Of a stretch of 64,000 nt of DNA, positions 17,096-25,369 are shown one piece after another. This stretch comes from UBA1413 sp964552955. GTDB taxonomy: Bacteria; Bacteroidota; Bacteroidia; Bacteroidales; Prolixibacteraceae. Below the pieces are notes generated by a model. The model saw only the letters and a list, made by a program, of their open reading frames with translations. It was not told the DNA's origin and did not search any database. Both the position numbers and the translations under genes were made by a program. Position 1 is the stretch's first letter. Each line of letters opens with the position of its first letter. The stretch lies in assembly GCA_964552955.1 (NCBI GenBank), contig CAZKIU010000020.1, positions 1-64,000 on the forward strand, given 5' to 3'.

Positions 17096-18715
17096 ATGAA
17101 GGGATTAGAGCTGATCAGGGCGGCGATGGCCCTGCAGGAGACGGAAAGGGTGCCCTGGGTGCCCTTTGTGGGGGTGCATGGTGGGTTTCTCACCGGTGTG
17201 GATGCCACCACCTATCTGTGTTCCTCCGCACTGATGACCGCCGGCATCAGCAAGGCCATTGAGCTGTACCACCCCGACGGGATTCCTGTCATTTTTGACC
17301 TTCAACTGGAGGCCGAAGTGCTGGGATGCACCCTCAAGTGGTCGGCAGCCACCCCTCCCGCCGTCATCTCCCATCCGCTGGCCGAAGGAAAGCGCCTCAG
17401 TGACCTGCCGGAGTTCGCTTCCGGAAAGGGCAGAATTCCCCAGGTGCTGGAGACCACCCGCACCTTAAGGGAGAAGTATCCTGATCTGGCCCTCTATGGT
17501 TTGATCACCGGTCCATTTACCCTGGCTTTACACCTGCTGGGTACCGATATCTTCCTGAAACTCTATGAGTCTCCGGAAGAGGTGCACGAACTGATGGAAT
17601 TCTGTACCGGTGTGGCCGGGAAGATGGCGGGCTACCTGATGGAGGCGGGGTGCGACGTGATCGCCCTGGTCGATCCGATGACCAGCCAGATCGACCCCGA
17701 CAGTTTCGAAGAATACGTGGCCCCCTATGCCACGCGGATTTTTAGCGACATCCGCGCGGCAGGCCGGCTGAGTTCCTTTTTTGTGTGCGGCCATGCCCAG
17801 CAGAATATTGAAGTGATGTGTGGATGCCGCCCTGACAACATCTCGATCGACGAAAATATTCCTCTCGACTATGTGCAGGAGAAGGCGCTGGCGAGTGGGG
17901 TAAGCTTCGGCGGCAACCTGCGGCTGACGGTGGTCCTGCTGATGGGAAGCGCCGACGATGCCCGCCAGGAAGCCCTGGCCTGTCTCGACCATGGGGGTAA
18001 AAAAGGGTTCATCCTGGCCCCGGGGTGCGACATTCCCATGGAGACTCCTCCCGCTAACCTGGAAGCCGTATCGGAGTTGGTACGGGATCCCTACCAGCAG
18101 GAGGTGGCCCGTACTCTGGAAACCAGCGACCACCGCACGGCTCTCCTTAACATGAACGACTACGGCCAGAGCGACAAAGTCATCGTAGACATCATCACCC
18201 TTGATTCGGAGTCGTGTGCCCCCTGCCAGTACATGGTGGAGGCTGTCAAACGGGTAGCCCCCCATTTCGAGGGGGTGGTCGAATGGCGCGAACATGCGAT
18301 CAAGCGAATGGAAGGGGTCTCCTTTATGTCGTCGCTGATGGTCAAGAACATCCCCACCATCTGTATCGACGGCAAAATTGCCTTTGTGTCGAAGATCCCG
18401 CCACAAGGACAGCTCATCCAGGCCATCCAGCAGCGGATCAATGAAAAGCTGAAGCTGAAGATCCGCTCCAAGCGGAGCGAGATTCTCATTTTCGGGGAAA
18501 CAGAGGAGGTGTGCCGTGAATTGAATGAGACGGTCAGGCAGGCCTCCCTGGAATTGGGCAAAGAGCTTCGGATCGCGACCATCACCGACCGGGCCAGGAT
18601 GGCGGCCTTCGGCATCACCAAAGGGCCGGCGCTGGTGACCGTCCACTACCGCCTGAAATGCGAAAATAACCTCCCCTCGCTCGACGTGGTGAAGGAGTGG
18701 ATCAAGGAGTTGTAA
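17096..18715 (+). CDS. URO-D-type corrinoid methyltransferase fused to two thioredoxin-like domains
   Basis: A 539-residue fusion protein. Residues 1-335 resemble the uroporphyrinogen-decarboxylase superfamily branch that includes MtaA, MtbA and CmuA, which transfer methyl groups from corrinoid proteins to thiols. Of the expected zinc set (His-x-Cys plus a later Cys), C231 (in FFVCGH) and C311 (in APGCDIP) are present, but the His two before C231 is F229; H233 could substitute. Residues about 362-450 form a thioredoxin-like domain with a redox CAPC pair (C374, C377). Residues about 461-539 look like a second, smaller thioredoxin-like domain with only one cysteine (C473) left near the active-site position. 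The gene lies between the corrinoid protein and the HD protein. A methyl acceptor bound or regenerated by the thioredoxin module is inference. Confidence 0.85.
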   Translation: MKGLELIRAAMALQETERVPWVPFVGVHGGFLTGVDATTYLCSSALMTAGISKAIELYHPDGIPVIFDLQLEAEVLGCTLKWSAATPPAVISHPLAEGKRLSDLPEFASGKGRIPQVLETTRTLREKYPDLALYGLITGPFTLALHLLGTDIFLKLYESPEEVHELMEFCTGVAGKMAGYLMEAGCDVIALVDPMTSQIDPDSFEEYVAPYATRIFSDIRAAGRLSSFFVCGHAQQNIEVMCGCRPDNISIDENIPLDYVQEKALASGVSFGGNLRLTVVLLMGSADDARQEALACLDHGGKKGFILAPGCDIPMETPPANLEAVSELVRDPYQQEVARTLETSDHRTALLNMNDYGQSDKVIVDIITLDSESCAPCQYMVEAVKRVAPHFEGVVEWREHAIKRMEGVSFMSSLMVKNIPTICIDGKIAFVSKIPPQGQLIQAIQQRINEKLKLKIRSKRSEILIFGETEEVCRELNETVRQASLELGKELRIATITDRARMAAFGITKGPALVTVHYRLKCENNLPSLDVVKEWIKEL

Positions 18716-18724
18716 TGTATTTAT

Positions 18725-19234
18725 ATGCTTAATATGGAGGAAAGTGCGGTATTGCTTGGTATGGTGCGCTATTTTGGAGACGATATCAAACGGATCAGCC
18801 ATGCCTTTAAGGTTTACGGCTTTGCCAGGGCGATTCTTTCGGGGGAGCGACTTCCGAAGGAGAAGGCGCTGGTCACCGCCCTGACAGCCATTCTGCATGA
18901 TATCGGCATCAAGGAAGCCGTGAGGAAACACCACTCTTCCGACAGCCGTTTCCAGGAGATGGAAGGGCCTGCCGTGGCCCGCTCCATCATGGAGGGTTGC
19001 GGCATCCACCCCCATGTGATGGACCGGGTCTGTTTCATTACCGGCCATCACCACACCTACTCCAAAATCGATGGTCCCGACTTTCAGATCCTCGTGGAAG
19101 CCGATTTCCTGGTGAACATACAAGAGGGATATATCACTCCGGAGGCTGCACCCTCGGTGGTGAAAAAGTACTTCAGGACGTCTGCCGGCAAGGATCTGGC
19201 CGCTTCCCTTTACGGATTGACCACCGTAGGCTAA
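18725..19234 (+). CDS. HD-domain phosphohydrolase-like protein
   Basis: A 169-residue cytoplasmic protein of the HD superfamily. The metal-binding set is complete: H26, H58-D59 (ILHDIG), the histidines at 108-110 (TGHHHT) and D127 (VEADFLVN). HD proteins hydrolyse nucleotides or phosphoesters, but the substrate here is unknown. It starts 9 bases after the methyltransferase-thioredoxin gene and so is very likely part of the same operon. I know of no described role for an HD protein in corrinoid methyl transfer; damage repair or nucleotide turnover connected with cofactor activation is possible. Confidence 0.85.
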   Translation: MLNMEESAVLLGMVRYFGDDIKRISHAFKVYGFARAILSGERLPKEKALVTALTAILHDIGIKEAVRKHHSSDSRFQEMEGPAVARSIMEGCGIHPHVMDRVCFITGHHHTYSKIDGPDFQILVEADFLVNIQEGYITPEAAPSVVKKYFRTSAGKDLAASLYGLTTVG

Positions 19235-19242
19235 TCTGCTCT

Positions 19243-19340
19243 GCAAAACCTCAAATGTCACCTCCCGGGATGGTCGCGGGTCAGGCGAACCTCCGTCACC
19301 TTCCGGAATGTTATCAGGTGAGGCAAAACTCAAAGTCACC
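19243..19340 (+). repeat. Three degenerate ~40-bp repeats upstream of the homocysteine methyltransferase
   Basis: Related units begin at 19243 (GCAAAACCTCAAATGTCACC), 19285 (GCGAACCTCCGTCACC) and 19323 (GCAAAACTCAAAGTCACC), about 40 bases apart. All fit GC(A/G)AA..CTC..GTCACC. They lie directly upstream of the promoter at 19357-19387 and could be operator sites or an old tandem duplication. Confidence 0.55.
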
Positions 19341-19356
19341 CGGTGAGGAGCTGAAC

Positions 19357-19387
19357 TCTGCAGTGTAATACATTATTTGTATTTTTG
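19357..19387 (+). promoter_or_regulatory. Promoter of the homocysteine S-methyltransferase gene
   Basis: TCTG (19357-19360), 19 bases, TATTTTTG (19380-19387): perfect -7 box, 3 of 4 at -33, ideal spacing. Predicted start near 19394, which rules out the upstream ATG at 19377 and supports the ATG at 19419. Confidence 0.6.
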
Positions 19388-19418
19388 GATACCCGGTATA
19401 GAAGCGGGTCCTCAGCTT

Positions 19419-20303
19419 ATGAAGAGAGCTTTGTTAGATTTAATCAGAAATCGGGTCCTCGTGTCGGACGGGGCGTGGGGCACCTTTTTACAGCAAAAAG
19501 GATTGCGCCCGGGGGAGTGTCCTGAGCTGTGGAATGTGACCCATCGCGCTGATGTGTTGGCGATTGCACGCAGTTATGTGGAGGCGGGAGCCGACCTGAT
19601 CGAGACCAACAGTTTCGGGGGCAGCCGTTTCAAGCTCGAGAAATATGGTTTGGGCGACCGGGTCACGGAGCTGAACCGGGCTGCCGCGGCCATCAGCCGT
19701 GAGGCGGCAGGCGACCGGGTGCTGGTGCTGGGATCGGTAGGCCCCACAGGCAAGATGCTGATCATGGAGGAAGTCACCGCTGAAGAGATGTACGATGCTT
19801 TCCGGGAGCAGGCCCTGGCCCTGGAGGCCGGGGGTGCCGACGCCATCATCGTGGAGACGATGACCGACCTGGAGGAGGCGGTGCTAGCGGTACGTGCCGC
19901 CCGTGAAAACACCGGGCTGGAAGTGATCTGCACCATGACCTTCGACCGGCTGGTCACCGCCGATTTCCGGACCATGATGGGCATATCACCTGCCGAGATG
20001 GTACAGCCACTCCTCGATGCCGGTGCTTCCATCCTGGGCACCAACTGCGGCAATGGCATGGCCGGCATGATCCCCGTCGTGGAGGAGATCCGCCGCACCC
20101 ATCCCACGGTGCCGATTCTGGTCCATGCCAACGCCGGCATGCCTGCCTATCGCGAGGGTCATACAGTTTTTCCTGAATCTCCGGAAGAGATGGCCTCCCA
20201 TGTGAAAGCCCTGTATCAGGCCGGCGCCTGCATCATCGGCGGCTGCTGCGGCACCACTCCCCAACATATCGTGGCGATTAAAAAAGCGGCTTATTTCTTG
20301 TAG
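19419..20303 (+). CDS. Free-standing homocysteine S-methyltransferase
   Basis: A 294-residue zinc enzyme homologous to the first module of MetH. It shows DGAWGTFLQ near the start, the zinc ligands C210 (in LGTNCGNG) and C276-C277 (GGCCGTTP), and the typical AGADLIETNSF segment. I choose the ATG at 19419 because a promoter -7 box covers 19380-19387; a start at 19377 would lie upstream of transcription. It transfers methyl groups to homocysteine. Next to a separate corrinoid protein, it could take the methyl from methylcob(III)alamin carried by that protein, as the MetH module does, but it may instead use a small methyl donor. Its last 13 bases overlap the convergent gene at 20291. Confidence 0.9.
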   Translation: MKRALLDLIRNRVLVSDGAWGTFLQQKGLRPGECPELWNVTHRADVLAIARSYVEAGADLIETNSFGGSRFKLEKYGLGDRVTELNRAAAAISREAAGDRVLVLGSVGPTGKMLIMEEVTAEEMYDAFREQALALEAGGADAIIVETMTDLEEAVLAVRAARENTGLEVICTMTFDRLVTADFRTMMGISPAEMVQPLLDAGASILGTNCGNGMAGMIPVVEEIRRTHPTVPILVHANAGMPAYREGHTVFPESPEEMASHVKALYQAGACIIGGCCGTTPQHIVAIKKAAYFL

Positions 20304-20953
20304 CTTACGGAAATGCCGGCTCGGCTGCCGGTGCGGCTGCCGGTGGTAAAACCGCTGTGGGCCTGGGCGTATTGCAGGAATTCCCTGATGTCGGGCGAAC
20401 GGGTGTTGATATTGTGGGCGGTGAAGCACCCGCCCTTGTTCAATTTATTCTCCAGGGCGATGAAGTAATTCTTATACCAGAATTTGTCGGCGTCGCAGAA
20501 GACGAAATCCCAGCCTCCCTCCAGGGCGGGTACCAATTCATGGGCGTCGCCCAGGCGGGCATCAATATAGGCCGAAAGGCCAGACTTTCTGAAATTCTGA
20601 AGTGCTTGCAGGTAGCGCTGCTTGTCAATTTCGATGGTTACCAGCTTACCCCCGGTTTTGGAGAGGGCCCAGGCGATCCAGATGGCCGAGTGGCCCGTGG
20701 ATGTGCCGATTTCCAATGCCTTATGGTATTTGCCTTCCATGACCAGATCATAAAGAATCCGCCCGTCGGTGACGGGCACATTCATGTCTTTCCATTCGCC
20801 GGACTGGTTTTTAAGGAAGGCGAGCACCTTTTTGTCGAGGTCAGACACAGGCTCGGGATACTGTGCGCGGGCCTCCAAACCTAAAAGGAGCAGTGCGGAG
20901 AGCACCAAAACGAGATATTTGACCGGGAGCCTGGGCATTTGTTCTGTTTTCAT
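20291..20953 (-). CDS. Exported O-methyltransferase-like protein
   Basis: A 220-residue class I methyltransferase-fold protein with an N-terminal signal peptide (hydrophobic 12-26, cleavage after ARA-Q). The SAM-binding motif is ALEIGTSTGHSAIW, followed by TIEID, GDAHELVP and FVFCDADK, which matches catechol/caffeoyl-CoA-type O-methyltransferases. Export is odd, since SAM is a cytoplasmic cofactor. The C-terminus has a short repeat (TGSRTGSR) matching a duplicated segment of DNA. It overlaps the homocysteine methyltransferase gene tail to tail by 13 bases. The substrate is unknown; the protein may have lost SAM dependence. Confidence 0.82.
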   Translation of the reverse strand: MKTEQMPRLPVKYLVLVLSALLLLGLEARAQYPEPVSDLDKKVLAFLKNQSGEWKDMNVPVTDGRILYDLVMEGKYHKALEIGTSTGHSAIWIAWALSKTGGKLVTIEIDKQRYLQALQNFRKSGLSAYIDARLGDAHELVPALEGGWDFVFCDADKFWYKNYFIALENKLNKGGCFTAHNINTRSPDIREFLQYAQAHSGFTTGSRTGSRAGISVSYKK

Positions 20954-20973
20954 TCATTCAGGTTAGTCCGGAA

Positions 20974-21003
20974 AACGGAACCTACCGGGTGGTAGGTTCC
21001 GTT
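20974..21003 (-). terminator. Terminator after the BNR-repeat gene
   Basis: A perfect 13-bp stem, AACGGAACCTACC with GGTAGGTTCCGTT, and loop GGGT. On the minus strand it ends in CCGTTTTCC. It lies 58 bases after the stop of the 21062-24352 gene and upstream of the O-methyltransferase-like gene. Confidence 0.8.
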
Positions 21004-21061
21004 CCTCCGGATTTCTGAACAGCTACAAAAATTGTGCAGAAATGCATCTATTGTCAACAAA

Positions 21062-24000
21062 TTATTCGTTCCACACCGGGATCCTTCCGGGCGTCCAGGG
21101 GGCATTGAGCCGGTTAAGTTCGGCTTCGAGGGCGGGGATCTCTTTTTCGGCGATATGTTTCAATCGTTCCAGCACCGGTGGGAATTCCTCTTTCAGGATG
21201 GCGAATTCGGCTTTTTCGGCGGGGGAGACGGCGGCCGAGTTGCCAAGATAGGCGTAGACGATGTTACCCAGGCGGGTGTTGAGGGGGAGTTGCGCCGGGG
21301 GGACCTCCTCCTGGCTGGCCTTGGCCTGGAGACCGTTGAGGGCGAAGCGGATCTCTTCGAGGGCCACAGCCGTCTGGCGGGCCTGGTCCATCAGGGCTTG
21401 TCCGGCTCCGGGAGTCGTATAGATGGCCTGTTTGATGTTTTCCATTTTCGCGGCCAGTTCGGCGGTCAGCCGGTCGGTACCGGTCATGGCCACCGCCAGC
21501 CGGCTCACGTTTTTGGCAAAGGCGAGATTCTCAGCATAATCCGCAGCGGGCAGGGTGACGTTATTCAGCTTTTTGGCGTTGAACTTCACCGGGCCGGCGA
21601 GCTGCTTCACCTGGCCATTCTCCCAGAGTTCCATTTCTACGGAATAGGTGCCAGGCATGACGGCGATGCCCCCGCCACCACCCCCGCGGCGGCCTCCGCC
21701 ACCGCTTTCCACGGGGCTGAATCTGCCGCTGACGCGGGTAGCCGTGGGCATGCTGTAACGCAGATCCCAGGTCATACGCTGGATCCCTTTACCCGGGGCA
21801 CGCGTGATCTGGCGGACGATATTTCCCTCCTCATCACGAATGGTGAAGATCAGATGGGCCGCTTCCTCCAGTGCCTCGAGTTCCATCTCCCGCCAGGTGG
21901 GCTGAGGTACCGGTTTACCCTCCTTCATCAATTTCTTCTCAGCTTCCTTGCGCACATCCTTCCTGGACTTCGGAGCTTCTTTAAGATAGTAGGTAAAGGT
22001 GGCGCCGTAATCGGCATTGGGCGCCATGTAGTAGGTCTGCCCCTGGTTGTCCTGGTTCCCCGCATAATTGAACATCAGGGCATCCTTGATCCCGAAAATA
22101 TGGGCTTCCTTGTCGGTGAGTTCTTTGGAGAGTTCGCGCAGGGGGGCGTAGTTGTCGAGGATGTAAAACCCACGGCCGAAGGTGGCCAGGACCAGGTCGG
22201 ATTCCCGCTGCTGGAGGGCGATATGACGGACGGCAATGGTGGGAAGGCCCGATTTGAGCTGCACCCAGTTCTTTCCTCCGTCGGGGGTGAAGAAGGCTCC
22301 GAATTCGGTGCCGGCAAAGAGCAGTTCAGGGTTGACGAAGTCCTGTTCCAGGCAGTTGACGGTGCCATTGGCCGGCAGGTTGCCCGCGATGGAACTCCAG
22401 GTTTTGCCCTTATCGTTGCTTTTGAGGACGTAAGGTTTGAAGTCGTCGCGCTGCAGGTTGTCGAAGGCCGCGTAGGCCACGTTCTCATTGAAGCGGTCAG
22501 CATGGAGGTGGGAGACGTAGGTGTATTCCGGGATTCCGGGGAAGGATTTCACCTGCCGCCAGTTTTTACCGCCATCTTCGGTGACCGAGATCACCCCGTC
22601 GTCGGTGCCGGTATAGAGGAGGTTTTCGTTAAGGGGGGATTCGGCCAGGGCAACAATGGTTCCCCATTGGGAGGTGGAGACATCCTTGGCCACGGCGTCG
22701 GCGCTCCAGAATTTGCCCATCACGGGCCAGGAGTTGCGGTCGGTTTGGGTGGTGAGGTCGTCGCTGATCACCTGCCAGGAGTCGCCGCGGTCGTCACTGC
22801 GGAAGAGCTTGTTGGCGGCATGGTAGAGCCGGGTGGGAGAGTGCTTGCTGACAAACATGGGAGCGTTCCAGTTCCATTTGTAGGCCTCCTCGCCCTTGCG
22901 TTCCATTGGTCTGATGCTTACCCGTTCGCCGCTTTTCCGGTCGAAGCGGGAGAGATTGCCGTATTGGGATTCGGTATAAATGATGTCGGGGTTAGTGGGG
23001 TCGGTGTCGATCCAGAAGCCGTCGCCGCCCTGGGTGATCGTCCAGTCGTCGTTGCTGGCGCCGCCCCGTTTGAGGCTCTGGGAGGGCCCCACCATGGAGT
23101 TGTTGTCCTGGGTGCCGCCGTAGACATTATAGAAGGGCCAGGCGTTGTCGACATTGACGCGGTAAAACTGGGTGACGGGCAGGTTCTCCTTGAAATCCCA
23201 GGTGGCGCCATTGTCCCATGTTTCATAGATGCCCCCGTCGCCGCCGATCATGAAATGACGGGTGTTGGAAGCGTCGATCCAGAGGGCGTGGTCGTCGACA
23301 TGACGGCCGTTATTGCTCAGGGCAGCCCACGTTTTTCCCCCGTCAACAGTGACATAGGAGTAAGTTTCCATAGAATAGACCTTGTCCACATCTTTCGGAT
23401 CGCAGTAGATTTCGTTGTAATACTGACCCGAACTGGCATGGTCGCTCATTTTCTCCCAGCTCTCCCCTTTGTCGGTAGAGCGGAAGAAACCACTTTTATC
23501 TTCGGCCGCCTCCACGATCAGGTAAACCACCGATGGATCGACGGGGGAGACGTCGATGCCCATTCCTCCAATATCGACCGAGGGAAGGCCCTTCATGATC
23601 TTCCGCCAGGTTTTACCGGCATCGGTCGATTTATAAACTGCTGATTCGGGTCCCCCGCCGATCTTGGTGAAATAATGGCGGCGGCGCTGTTCCGATGTAG
23701 CATACATGATGTCGGGGTTGGAGGGATCGATGACTACGTTGTTAACCCCGGTATGTTCGCTGATATCGAGGACTTTCTCCCAGTTATTGCCGCCGTCGGC
23801 GGTGCGGTAAAGACCCCGTTCGCCGCCCGGTCCCCATGCAGAACCCTCACAGGCCACAAATACAATATCAGTATTGCGGGGGTCGATGACGATGCCCCCG
23901 ATCTGGCGGCTCTCCTTCAGTCCCATGTTCTTGAAGGATTTACCCCCGTCGACCGATTTGTAAATGCCGTCGCCGTAACCCAGGGCACGCTGATGGTTGT

Positions 24001-24352
24001 TCTCGCCGGTCCCCACCCATATTGTGTTGAAATTGTGGGGGTCGGCTTTTACCACACCGATGGAATAAGCCCCGTAGTTGTCAAAAACCGGTTTCCAGGT
24101 GGTGCCGTTGTTTTCGGTGTACCAGACGTTGCCGCTGGCTACCGCCACATAATACTCGGCTGAATTGGCGGGGTTGACGGCAAAATCGGCGATACGGCCG
24201 CTGGCCCAGGCCGGACCGATATTTCTGAATTTCAGGCTGCTGACCAATCCGCTGGTGATGACTGTATCGGCTTTCGCCTTTTCCGTCTTCTGGGAGTATC
24301 CGGAAGTCAGCAGGAGTGAGAAAATAAAAGTAAGTACAAGGCTTTTCTTCAT
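21062..24352 (-). CDS. Secreted VPS10/sortilin-type BNR-repeat protein
   Basis: A 1096-residue exported protein with a signal peptide (about 1-20). Residues about 40-720 hold repeated BNR/Asp-box units such as S-x-D-x-G-x-x-W (SVDGGKSF, TADGGNNW, STDAGKTW, STDKGESW, SNDKGKTW, TPDGGKNW), the pattern of the sortilin/VPS10 ten-bladed propeller. The C-terminal third is alpha/beta and contains a glycine-rich loop (ESGGGGRRGGGGGG). Relatives are abundant in Bacteroidota and are often labelled glycosyl hydrolases without proof of activity. It has its own terminator (20974-21003). Substrate or partner unknown. Confidence 0.88.
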   Translation of the reverse strand: MKKSLVLTFIFSLLLTSGYSQKTEKAKADTVITSGLVSSLKFRNIGPAWASGRIADFAVNPANSAEYYVAVASGNVWYTENNGTTWKPVFDNYGAYSIGVVKADPHNFNTIWVGTGENNHQRALGYGDGIYKSVDGGKSFKNMGLKESRQIGGIVIDPRNTDIVFVACEGSAWGPGGERGLYRTADGGNNWEKVLDISEHTGVNNVVIDPSNPDIMYATSEQRRRHYFTKIGGGPESAVYKSTDAGKTWRKIMKGLPSVDIGGMGIDVSPVDPSVVYLIVEAAEDKSGFFRSTDKGESWEKMSDHASSGQYYNEIYCDPKDVDKVYSMETYSYVTVDGGKTWAALSNNGRHVDDHALWIDASNTRHFMIGGDGGIYETWDNGATWDFKENLPVTQFYRVNVDNAWPFYNVYGGTQDNNSMVGPSQSLKRGGASNDDWTITQGGDGFWIDTDPTNPDIIYTESQYGNLSRFDRKSGERVSIRPMERKGEEAYKWNWNAPMFVSKHSPTRLYHAANKLFRSDDRGDSWQVISDDLTTQTDRNSWPVMGKFWSADAVAKDVSTSQWGTIVALAESPLNENLLYTGTDDGVISVTEDGGKNWRQVKSFPGIPEYTYVSHLHADRFNENVAYAAFDNLQRDDFKPYVLKSNDKGKTWSSIAGNLPANGTVNCLEQDFVNPELLFAGTEFGAFFTPDGGKNWVQLKSGLPTIAVRHIALQQRESDLVLATFGRGFYILDNYAPLRELSKELTDKEAHIFGIKDALMFNYAGNQDNQGQTYYMAPNADYGATFTYYLKEAPKSRKDVRKEAEKKLMKEGKPVPQPTWREMELEALEEAAHLIFTIRDEEGNIVRQITRAPGKGIQRMTWDLRYSMPTATRVSGRFSPVESGGGGRRGGGGGGIAVMPGTYSVEMELWENGQVKQLAGPVKFNAKKLNNVTLPAADYAENLAFAKNVSRLAVAMTGTDRLTAELAAKMENIKQAIYTTPGAGQALMDQARQTAVALEEIRFALNGLQAKASQEEVPPAQLPLNTRLGNIVYAYLGNSAAVSPAEKAEFAILKEEFPPVLERLKHIAEKEIPALEAELNRLNAPWTPGRIPVWNE

Positions 24353-24595
24353 TAGATGATTCTATTATATGTTACAGATATTCAGTAAGCTAAGGCTCAT
24401 GTCGGGGATGGTTCTTTCCTCCTCTGTCCTTTCCGGGGCAAAACCTTCCGGCAGGTTATAAAAATAATGGAAAATGATCTGAAAATGCGGTTCCTTTTTA
24501 AATACTATCCGTTGGTACAAAATGCGGATTACCCAGAAAGTGGCCGATAAATCTGAAAGTGAAAAGAATCAAAGAAAAGAGACCCGTGCTTAGAT

Positions 24596-25369
24596 TCACT
24601 TTCCGCTGTTTTTTTCGCGGCGGTAGATTTCGAAGTAGTGTCTTATGGTGGCACGTACTTCGTATTGAGTGGAGGCATAGGGCAGGACATTGAGGGAATT
24701 GAACCAGACCATGAAGGCGTCGGCTTCCTCATCGTTGAGGCCGGTCAGCATTTTGACCACCTCTTTGTTGTAATTCTGTGAGTGCATTTCCCAGTTTTTT
24801 TCCAGGGCGACAGCCTCCCGGACCTCCCGTTTCTGCTTTTCCTTGCGACTGAGGTAATACTGCCAATAAGAGAGGGGATTGAAGAGGGCTGCCAGGACGG
24901 GGGGCTTCTCATTGTAGGAGTCACCCCGCAACTCTACGGGAACGTCTGTGGGTTTTCCTACCGGAATCCCCTCCATGTTGGGCCTGTTTTTATCACCAGT
25001 GACCTCCACTTCCCTGATGGCGTATATGACCGGCTGCAGATAGACGGTAAGGGTGGTGGTCTCGCTATAATTACGCGGAATTTTCAGGGTGCGTGATTTA
25101 AACCCCATGGCCGACACAATCAGCGAGTCGACGTTGAGCATTTCCATGGAGAAAAATCCCCCGGCATTGGTGGTGGTGCCGGTCCGGTGGCGCGGATAAA
25201 CGATGTTGGCATAAGGTACGGGCATACTGTCCCCCGCACTGACCAGTTTGGCTTTCAGCCTGATCAGTACCGGATCCTCATCGATACCCGACTCCTGGGC
25301 TTTAACCCCCCTGAGCCCCAGAATCCCGCCTATTAGGGCCACCAGTATGATAAACCGCACTAAGCTCAT
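24596..25369 (-). CDS. Secreted carboxypeptidase-regulatory-domain protein
   Basis: A 257-residue exported protein. I place the start at the ATG at 25369, which gives a proper signal peptide (MSLVRFIILVALIGG, then GVKAQ); the frame continues 50 codons upstream but that part is cysteine-rich, basic and unlike a signal. After the signal comes a CarboxypepD_reg-like beta-sandwich (about 35-125; VPYANIVYPRHRTGTTTNAGGFF) and a charged C-terminal region (about 165-257) with many Lys, Arg and Glu residues. Stand-alone proteins of this type are common in Bacteroidota and have no clear function. Confidence 0.75.
   Translation of the reverse strand: MSLVRFIILVALIGGILGLRGVKAQESGIDEDPVLIRLKAKLVSAGDSMPVPYANIVYPRHRTGTTTNAGGFFSMEMLNVDSLIVSAMGFKSRTLKIPRNYSETTTLTVYLQPVIYAIREVEVTGDKNRPNMEGIPVGKPTDVPVELRGDSYNEKPPVLAALFNPLSYWQYYLSRKEKQKREVREAVALEKNWEMHSQNYNKEVVKMLTGLNDEEADAFMVWFNSLNVLPYASTQYEVRATIRHYFEIYRREKNSGK

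Noticed and set aside
17528..19339. A 603-codon minus-strand open frame opposite the methyltransferase-thioredoxin and HD genes
   Set aside because: The plus-strand genes carry complete motifs (corrinoid methyltransferase, CAPC, HD residues). The antisense product is histidine-, glycine- and aspartate-rich without a family.
21032..23644. An 870-codon open frame on the plus strand opposite the BNR-repeat gene
   Set aside because: It lies wholly antisense to a gene with clear BNR repeats and signal peptide. Its product has no recognisable domain and a composition that follows from the codon bias of the other strand.
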